Positions 5,895-10,018 of a stretch of DNA of 10,018 nucleotides are shown in pieces. A model generated the notes under the pieces. The model saw only the letters and a program-made list of their open reading frames with translations. It was not told the DNA's origin and did not search any database. The stretch comes from an uncultured Clostridia bacterium (GTDB lineage Bacteria > Bacillota > Clostridia > TANB77 > CAG-508): assembly GCA_934149275.1 (NCBI GenBank), contig CAKPEG010000033.1:1-10018 (forward strand), in the 5' to 3' direction. The first letter of the stretch is position 1. Every line of letters begins with the position of its first letter. A program made the position numbers and the translations under genes.

Positions 5895-6284
5895 ATGAAT
5901 TTGAGTGCAAAGAGAAATTTGTCTAGAACTAGTGAAAAATATACTTTTAAAGGAATAAAGTTTGCTGGAATAGATATGCTTACAGCAACGGAATTGAATG
6001 ATGAAAAATTAAGTAAAAAAAATGATAAAGTGCATTGTTTAATCACTAATGCTGGCAAAATTACACCGAGCGTTAGTTTCAGAAAGCCATCAATTTCAAT
6101 TACTTCTGCTAATTATTTTTTCGATGAATGTAGTTACGGCAAGGAAAATAATCCTGTAGAGTCATTAAGAATTACTTTGAAAACATCAGAAAATGTTTTG
6201 GAGAATATTCTTGGAAATACAGCAAGACAAAATGAAAGAAGCATTAGTAATACAAAGGATAAGAAAATGGATTTTGAAAGATAG
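5895..6284 (+). CDS. 129-aa hypothetical protein in the GT51 operon
   Basis: AGGAG 6 nt upstream fixes the ATG start. The 129-aa product has no membrane segment or signal peptide. Its N-terminal 70 residues mix basic stretches with short strands (KYTFKGIKFAGIDML; HCLITNAGKITPSVSF), the middle contains NYFFDECSYGKE, and the C terminus (about 105-129) is charged and probably disordered. I do not recognise a family. The stop codon overlaps the ribosome site of the next gene, which points to coupled translation with the coiled-coil protein. Confidence 0.7.
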   Translation: MNLSAKRNLSRTSEKYTFKGIKFAGIDMLTATELNDEKLSKKNDKVHCLITNAGKITPSVSFRKPSISITSANYFFDECSYGKENNPVESLRITLKTSENVLENILGNTARQNERSISNTKDKKMDFER

Positions 6285-6295
6285 GAGTTTTTTTA

Positions 6296-7081
6296 ATGAA
6301 TACACTAAAGACATGTCAAGATTTACTTGATACAATTACTGATATTGCTGATGTTGAGGCTAATAGATTACTTATTTGGGCTACTATTTATACTCGAAAA
6401 TGTCAGGATATTAAGAAAAGAAAGTTAGATAATTTTAAAAGTTATTTTGATAACCAAATTGCTTTTTATAAGAGAAGCTATCAGAAATATGCCAAAGAGT
6501 ACGAAAAATTGTATTTAGAATATGAAAAAGCAATTGATAGATTGATTGAACAATATAATGCTTATTATAATTATGTTCAAAATGAAGAGGTTTTTGCAAA
6601 AAGCAATCAAAAGATTGCTATTGCTAATTTTTTAGTTAGTAAAGATGGTTTGGATAGAGCGAAGCTTAATGGAAATTATGCTTTGATGGAAAAATCAAGT
6701 AAGAAAGTATTTGCTACAGCACAAAAGAAATTGAATTATGATATTATTATTGATGAATGTGATAGCAGATTAACGGAATGTGTTAATGATACATATGCTG
6801 ATTTGGATGAGTTATTTAGTATTTGTGATTCTGGACTTAATTTAAAAAGAGAAGGCTATATGAAAAGGTTAATGAACTTTTTTAAACTTACATTTGGCGG
6901 AGAAAAGGGATTTAAAAATTATGTTTTAGAACCTTTGAAAACGAAGGTTGCTAATATTGATAAATTGTCAATTATAAGAACTTCTAATGTTAAAATAAAA
7001 ATGATTAGATTTGTTTCACAGATGGAGAATATTAGAACAGATGTTAATTTAACTTTTAATGAGACTTTGAATAAAAATTAA
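6296..7081 (+). CDS. 261-aa coiled-coil protein in the GT51 operon, function unknown
   Basis: The start is supported by AGGAG 8 nt upstream. The protein is almost wholly helical. Residues about 40-100 form a long charged helix rich in Tyr, Lys and Glu (e.g. YQKYAKEYEKLYLEYEKAID), with further helices at about 115-180 and 215-261. There is no signal peptide or membrane segment, so it should act in the cytoplasm, unless it is attached to the membrane via another operon product. A short segment at about 190-205 (MNFFKLTFGGEKGF) is more hydrophobic. I do not recognise a family. The glycosyltransferase gene begins 11 nt after its stop. A scaffold role for the membrane enzyme is possible but only inferred from position. 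Confidence 0.75.
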   Translation: MNTLKTCQDLLDTITDIADVEANRLLIWATIYTRKCQDIKKRKLDNFKSYFDNQIAFYKRSYQKYAKEYEKLYLEYEKAIDRLIEQYNAYYNYVQNEEVFAKSNQKIAIANFLVSKDGLDRAKLNGNYALMEKSSKKVFATAQKKLNYDIIIDECDSRLTECVNDTYADLDELFSICDSGLNLKREGYMKRLMNFFKLTFGGEKGFKNYVLEPLKTKVANIDKLSIIRTSNVKIKMIRFVSQMENIRTDVNLTFNETLNKN

Positions 7082-7092
7082 GGGATGTTGTA

Positions 7093-7824
7093 ATGAAAAA
7101 AATTATTTTAAGATTAATTATTATAGCTTTGTTATGTTTAATTGCGGTTGCTACTGTTTTTTTAGGTGCTGGATATTCAATGTATTCTAAGGCTATTAAG
7201 GCTGAGAGTATGGATGATAAAATAGCTGATATAAGGAGCAATGCGAATTATACTAAAATAGATGATGTTTCCAAAATGTATAAAAATGCGGTTGTTGCAG
7301 TTGAGGATCATAGATTTTATAGTCATTGTGGAATTGATGTGTGGGCTATTATGAGAGCTATGGCTAGAAATATTAAGTATAAAGAATTGCTTGAAGGTGG
7401 TAGTACAATAACACAGCAATTGGCTAAAAATACGTATTTTACACAGAGTAAGGAACTTACAAGAAAAGTTGCTGAAGGTTTTATGGCTATTTCATATGAA
7501 AAGAAATTAGAGAAAGACGAAATTTTAGAATTATATATTAATACTAGTTATTTTGGAAATGGATATTATGATATTAAAGAGGCTAGTTTAGGGTATTTCG
7601 GAAAATTACCTAAAGAGATTAATGATTATGAAGCAACAATGTTAGCAGGTGTTCCGAATGCTCCGTCTGTATATGCTCCAACTGTTAATTTTAAATTGGC
7701 TTCTGAAAGACAGACGCAGGTTTTGAATAAAATGGTTGAGTATGGTTATATTACTGATGATAAGAAAAATGAGATTTTGAGTATGACGGAACAGTATAGA
7801 GAGCATTTTAGTAAAGGAAGATGA
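7093..7824 (+). CDS. Monofunctional GT51 peptidoglycan glycosyltransferase
   Basis: This 243-aa enzyme joins lipid II units into glycan strands on the outer face of the membrane. A membrane anchor spans about residues 5-27. All GT51 motifs are present: EDHRFYSHCGID at 71-82 with the catalytic Glu71, GGSTITQQLAKN at 102-113, RKVAE at 124-128 with the second Glu128, KDEILELYINTSYFGNG at 141-157, and MLAGVPNAPSVYAP at 183-196. The protein stops after the glycosyltransferase domain, with no penicillin-binding transpeptidase domain, so it is a stand-alone enzyme like MtgA/SgtB and not a truncated PBP1. It is the last gene of a five-gene operon of otherwise unrecognised proteins. AGGG overlapping the upstream stop, 8 nt before the ATG, is its ribosome site. 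The downstream terminator closes the unit. Confidence 0.93.
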   Translation: MKKIILRLIIIALLCLIAVATVFLGAGYSMYSKAIKAESMDDKIADIRSNANYTKIDDVSKMYKNAVVAVEDHRFYSHCGIDVWAIMRAMARNIKYKELLEGGSTITQQLAKNTYFTQSKELTRKVAEGFMAISYEKKLEKDEILELYINTSYFGNGYYDIKEASLGYFGKLPKEINDYEATMLAGVPNAPSVYAPTVNFKLASERQTQVLNKMVEYGYITDDKKNEILSMTEQYREHFSKGR

Positions 7825-7826
7825 TT

Positions 7827-7859
7827 AAAAGATTAGTTTGAAGATAACTAATCTTTTTT
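7827..7859 (+). terminator. Strong Rho-independent terminator of the GT51 operon
   Basis: A perfect stem of 12 bp (7827-7838/7846-7857) has a 7-nt loop and its 3' arm continues into a run of six T at 7854-7859. It begins 3 nt after the glycosyltransferase stop codon. Confidence 0.9.
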
Positions 7860-7902
7860 GTTTTATAGTAGAATGTTTTGAATTTATTATAGAAGGAAAT
7901 AT

Positions 7903-8024
7903 TATATTGATTTTTTGTTCCTTGCTAAAATATTTTCCAACCTACTAAACTTCGTTTAGAAGGTTAGGGAAAAACTTTCAAACTGCGCGTCACCCAAAAA
8001 TCAATATAAATAATTTTATTTTTA
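7903..8024. repeat. Inverted-repeat (MITE-like) element, copy B
   Basis: The sequence TATATTGATTTTT at 7903-7915 has a perfect inverted copy at 7996-8008. Between them lie a hairpin (7945-7950/7954-7959, extended by AACCT/AGGTT at 7939-7943/7961-7965) and TGCGCGTCACCCAAAAATC next to the right arm. Positions 7984-8024 align with 241-280 of copy A over about 40 bases with few changes, including the TGCGCG and the AT-rich tip ending in TTTTATTTTT. Copy B lacks the 23-bp inner stem of copy A, so A may be a composite with a further insertion. The element fills most of the gap between the GT51 operon and the sigma gene. Confidence 0.55.
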
Positions 8025-8089
8025 GCGCAACTTTCTTTATTTTAAAATTGTAATATATGTGTAAAAGAAAAAATGATTATGGAGGAGCA

Positions 8090-8137
8090 ATGAAGGAAGA
8101 TAAGAAATTATATAAGAGGTTTTTAGAACGGAGATAA
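8090..8137 (+). pseudogene. Original N-terminal codons of the ECF sigma gene, cut off by a +1 frameshift
   Basis: GGAGG at 8081-8085 precedes an ATG that opens MKEDKKLYKRFLE, the normal beginning of an ECF sigma factor, but the frame ends at TAA 8135-8137 after 15 codons. Dropping one base at about 8127-8129 (GAAC read as GAC, giving FLDGDKKAFE) joins it exactly to the long downstream frame, which continues the family pattern. The region therefore carries one extra base. No A-run or known slippage site precedes the stop; the codon at 8129 is CGG, a rare arginine codon in such AT-rich genomes. It may be a sequencing error, a true mutation or, less likely, programmed +1 frameshifting. Confidence 0.7.
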
Positions 8138-8168
8138 AAAGGCGTTTGAGACTATTATAGATACACAT

Positions 8169-8633
8169 ATGGAAGCGGTTATATATTTTATAAATAGATT
8201 TGTTAAAAACGTCGATATTGCTGAAGATTTGGCTCAAGATGTGTTTGTATATGTTCTTATTAATAAGAAAGAGTATGACTTTAAATATTCTTTAAAAACA
8301 TATTTATATACAATAGGAAAATGCAGGGCAATTAATTATTTAAAAAGAGAGAAAAGAATTGTTAGTTTAGCAGAAAATATGTATCAAGATGAGAATGATA
8401 TTGAAGAAATAGTTTTTAAAAAAGAGAAAAATAAGAATATTAGAAAGGCTATAAACAAATTGAGCAATGAACAGAGTCAAGCAATTTTTCTGGTTGACAT
8501 TGAGGAATTATCTTATAAGGAAGCATGTAAAGTAATGGGAACATCTATGTCTAGTTTGAAATCTTTGATTCACAGAGCTAGAAAAAACTTAAAGAAAATT
8601 TTAGTAAAGGAGGAAGAAAAATATGATAGATAA
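8169..8633 (+). CDS. ECF-type RNA polymerase sigma factor (sigma-70 family), 5' end frameshifted
   Basis: The intact frame gives 154 aa from ATG 8169, and is open back to 8127. Read with the upstream fragment the protein would have about 180 aa, normal for an ECF sigma factor. The region 2 signature is NVDIAEDLAQDVFVYV (about residues 14-30), followed by LKTYLYTIGKCRAINYLKRE, and region 4 is LSNEQSQAIFLVDIEELSYKEACKVMG then SLKSLIHRARKNLKKIL, the helix-turn-helix that contacts the -35 box. ATG 8169 has no ribosome site, and a start there would lose about 25 residues of region 2, so the true product needs the frame of 8090 plus a one-base correction. The gene overlaps the next one by 11 nt, the usual arrangement of sigma and anti-sigma genes. 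Confidence 0.85.
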   Translation: MEAVIYFINRFVKNVDIAEDLAQDVFVYVLINKKEYDFKYSLKTYLYTIGKCRAINYLKREKRIVSLAENMYQDENDIEEIVFKKEKNKNIRKAINKLSNEQSQAIFLVDIEELSYKEACKVMGTSMSSLKSLIHRARKNLKKILVKEEEKYDR

Positions 8634-9630
8634 AGAGATATTTAAGAAAAAAGTTTTTGAAAAATATAATGATAATTTAAATGAAAAAGATGAATTTTAT
8701 GCTACTCCGATATATAGCTCTAAAGATAAAAAAAGTAGATCGATTATAAAAACAATATTAACACATTTGATTCCAGTTGTTGCTGCGATGGGGGTTGTAT
8801 ATGCAGGTGTGAACATGAATACATCTAACTATGTCAGTCAAAAGAGTAAAACTGATTTTGTAAATAATGTTGAATATGATTATTCACAGTATATGGATTA
8901 TCAGGATAAAATTTACTATGATTTCATAAAAAATTATGAGGATTATGAAAATTCATTAAAGCAATGGCCTAATTTGTTAAAGATGAATGAAGAAGAGTTT
9001 AATGAATATTTTGTGCTTGTAATTGCAGTTGAAAATACATCACTGATGGGACTAAGTTTTTCTAATTTAACTTGCGATGATAATACGATGTATGTTGAGC
9101 TATATCAATCAGCCAATGCTTCTATTGAAGATGGAAGTGTTATATCAGTAAAAGTTCCTTTGCAACAATTAAGAGAAAATATTAAGTTTAATGTAACTGG
9201 TAGGCAGCCTCAGGATAGTAACTATGTATCAATAAGGAAAATTTCTAAAGATTACTCAGAGGAACAAGCTGTTGAGGATGGATGTTTTGTTATAAAAAAT
9301 AAGGATGTAATATCAGATGATGCTAATGAATTAGTTGATTTTATTAATATTAAGAGCGATGGCTTTATTAGAATTGTTGATTTTGAAGATGCAACTAAAA
9401 TAAACGATATGGAGTTTGAAAGTGCAACTACAGTAACTGATATAGAATTTGAAGATGGAAATTATTATATTAATGTATTGGATTTGAAAACTGGAAAGAT
9501 TACTTATATGATAATGGATGAATTAATGGTTGTGAGGTACAAGGGAATAGATGAGTATTCAATACTTGCTCAAGGAAAATATATTGATCAATGTTATTTA
9601 GTTACGATTAATATTAAAGAAGAAAATTAA
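8623..9630 (+). CDS. Single-pass membrane protein, probable anti-sigma factor of the ECF sigma
   Basis: AAAGGAGG lies 9 nt before the ATG, and the gene overlaps the end of the sigma gene. The 335-aa protein has a cytoplasmic N-terminal part of about 40 residues, one membrane segment at about 41-63, and a large extracytoplasmic region. This is the topology of membrane-bound anti-sigma factors that hold the sigma at the membrane until an external signal arrives. It has no HxxxCxxC zinc motif, so it is not a ZAS-type anti-sigma, and I recognise no named domain. Residues about 255-285 contain a short internal repeat (DFEDATKINDMEFESATTVTDIEFEDG). The anti-sigma role is inferred from context and layout. 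No clear terminator is seen between its stop and the RNA promoter at 9695. Confidence 0.7.
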   Translation: MIDKEIFKKKVFEKYNDNLNEKDEFYATPIYSSKDKKSRSIIKTILTHLIPVVAAMGVVYAGVNMNTSNYVSQKSKTDFVNNVEYDYSQYMDYQDKIYYDFIKNYEDYENSLKQWPNLLKMNEEEFNEYFVLVIAVENTSLMGLSFSNLTCDDNTMYVELYQSANASIEDGSVISVKVPLQQLRENIKFNVTGRQPQDSNYVSIRKISKDYSEEQAVEDGCFVIKNKDVISDDANELVDFINIKSDGFIRIVDFEDATKINDMEFESATTVTDIEFEDGNYYINVLDLKTGKITYMIMDELMVVRYKGIDEYSILAQGKYIDQCYLVTINIKEEN

Positions 9631-9694
9631 ATTTCAAATGGCACAAAATGGAAGAGAAAATGCTAAAAATGTTTTAAATTTTGAATAAGAAGTG

Positions 9695-9723
9695 TTGCAA
9701 AATGAAAAATGCTATGTTACAAT
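9695..9723 (+). promoter_or_regulatory. Consensus SigA promoter of the structured non-coding RNA
   Basis: TTGCAA (9695-9700) and TACAAT (9718-9723) are exactly 17 bp apart, each one or two bases off consensus. Transcription should start near 9730, just before the first folded domain of the RNA, and no coding gene follows before the terminator. Confidence 0.7.
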
Positions 9724-9729
9724 TGTGTT

Positions 9730-9950
9730 ACTGAATTAATTATATGCAATTTAGATAGCAAGTCATTAGACTCATTAGACTATGTTATTATGCATAAAAA
9801 TGTATAGATTGCATATAGTATTGTTAAAGTTATTTGCGGATAGAATAGGCAGCTATCACGCCAGAGATGGTCTTAAAAGAGATATGGGGTACGCCGTCCC
9901 ATCAAATAACTGAAAAATAGAAGGTATTTTTGATACCTTCTATTTTTTAT
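9730..9950 (+). ncRNA. Free-standing structured RNA of about 220 nt, possibly a raiA motif RNA
   Basis: Two folded domains can be drawn by hand. Domain 1 is closed by 9739-9750/9808-9819 (12 bp, one G-U) and contains two hairpins, 9755-9760/9783-9788 and 9789-9795/9800-9806, making a three-way junction. Domain 2 is closed by a perfect 9-bp stem (9828-9836/9903-9911). It holds a GC-rich hairpin (9884-9889/9897-9902, loop TACGCCG), a small CCA/TGG hairpin near 9861-9870, and a GGC at 9848-9850 able to pair with the GCC of that loop as a pseudoknot. The 3' domain is far less AT-rich than the surroundings, as expected of a conserved RNA. Its size, two-domain shape, own promoter and terminator and the Clostridia context recall the raiA motif RNA, but I cannot confirm that from memory. 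It lacks the rod shape of 6S RNA. Confidence 0.65.
9917..9948 (+). terminator. Terminator of the structured RNA
   Basis: A near-perfect stem (TAGAAGGTAT pairing with ATACCTTCTA around a short T-rich loop, from about 9918 to 9942) is followed directly by a run of six T. It lies 6 nt after the closing stem of the second RNA domain, so the RNA ends near 9948. Confidence 0.9.
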
Positions 9951-9988
9951 TACGCCTTTAGCTTTGTGAAACGAAGTGAAACAACAAC

Positions 9989-10005
9989 CGCCAGCTATGC
10001 TGGTG
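9989..10005. repeat. 7-bp GC-rich hairpin at the window edge; IS200/IS605 terminus or minus-strand terminator
   Basis: Positions 9989-9995 pair with 9999-10005 around TAT (one G-U). On the minus strand the hairpin is followed by TTGTTGTTTC, so it could end a minus-strand gene beyond the window. GC-rich hairpins with CCAGC/GCTGG arms are also found at the tips of IS200/IS605 elements in Clostridia, as I recall. The partial repeat GTGAAAC at 9966-9972 and 9976-9982 lies just to its left. The gene that would decide between these readings is outside the window. Confidence 0.4.
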
Positions 10006-10018
10006 AGATTAAAAGCTT

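Noticed and set aside
7093..7824. Truncated class A penicillin-binding protein
   Set aside because: After the GT51 domain the gene ends with a normal stop and a strong terminator 3 nt later, and all GT51 motifs are intact; it fits a stand-alone glycosyltransferase.
8136..8141. A-run AAAAAG as a programmed slippage site in the sigma gene
   Set aside because: The stop codon of the first frame (8135-8137) comes before the A-run is fully read, so a ribosome slipping there could not reach the second frame.
9764..9781. Short direct repeats as a CRISPR array
   Set aside because: Only two adjacent 9-nt copies exist, with no spacer and no cas genes; they lie in a hairpin of the structured RNA.
9730..9950. 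6S RNA or a riboswitch
   Set aside because: The 5' and 3' ends do not pair into the long rod with a central bubble expected of 6S RNA, and the RNA ends in a terminator with no gene following within the window; no known riboswitch core was recognised.

Overview
The window looks like chromosomal DNA of a low-GC, Gram-positive Clostridia-type bacterium. The evidence is a strongly AT-rich base composition, AGGAG/GGAGG Shine-Dalgarno sites before nearly every gene, TATAAT-type promoters, U-tract terminators, and protein families typical of Firmicutes (CmpB-like membrane protein, stand-alone GT51 glycosyltransferase, ECF sigma factor paired with a membrane protein). No species can be named from the sequence alone.

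Layout. Positions 1-76 hold hairpins that resemble the right end (and omega-RNA 3' part) of an IS200/IS605-type TnpB element lying to the left. Positions 86-280 hold a nested inverted-repeat element that has a diverged relative at 7903-8024. On the minus strand, 296-1092 is a two-gene Fic toxin-antitoxin-like module: a 61-aa VbhA-like antitoxin followed 2 nt later by a Fic protein with an intact motif. All other genes are on the plus strand. Gene 1306-2007 encodes a membrane-anchored protein with an Asp/Asn/Ser/Thr-rich linker and is followed by a strong terminator. The intergenic stretch 2008-2333 is full of hairpins and carries a 12-bp direct repeat. Genes 2334-2795 (a protein made of two tandem repeats of about 68 aa) and 2822-3988 (a CDF metal exporter whose site residues fit the manganese subgroup) are probably co-transcribed. 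Gene 4086-4739 encodes a CmpB-family membrane protein with its own extended -10 promoter.

Positions 4884-7824 form a tight five-gene operon: a TTG-started membrane-anchored protein, a 52-aa protein, a 129-aa protein, a 261-aa coiled-coil protein and a GT51 peptidoglycan glycosyltransferase. It ends in a clear terminator. Only the glycosyltransferase is recognisable, so the operon is best read as an uncharacterised cell-envelope module.

Positions 8090-9630 encode an ECF sigma factor and an overlapping membrane protein that is probably its anti-sigma partner. The sigma reading frame is broken by one extra base near codon 13. Between 9695 and 9950 there is a free-standing structured non-coding RNA with a consensus promoter, two folded domains and a terminator; its size and 3' domain suggest the raiA motif RNA, although this is from memory only. 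The window ends in a hairpin at 9989-10005 that may be an IS200/IS605 terminus or a minus-strand terminator.
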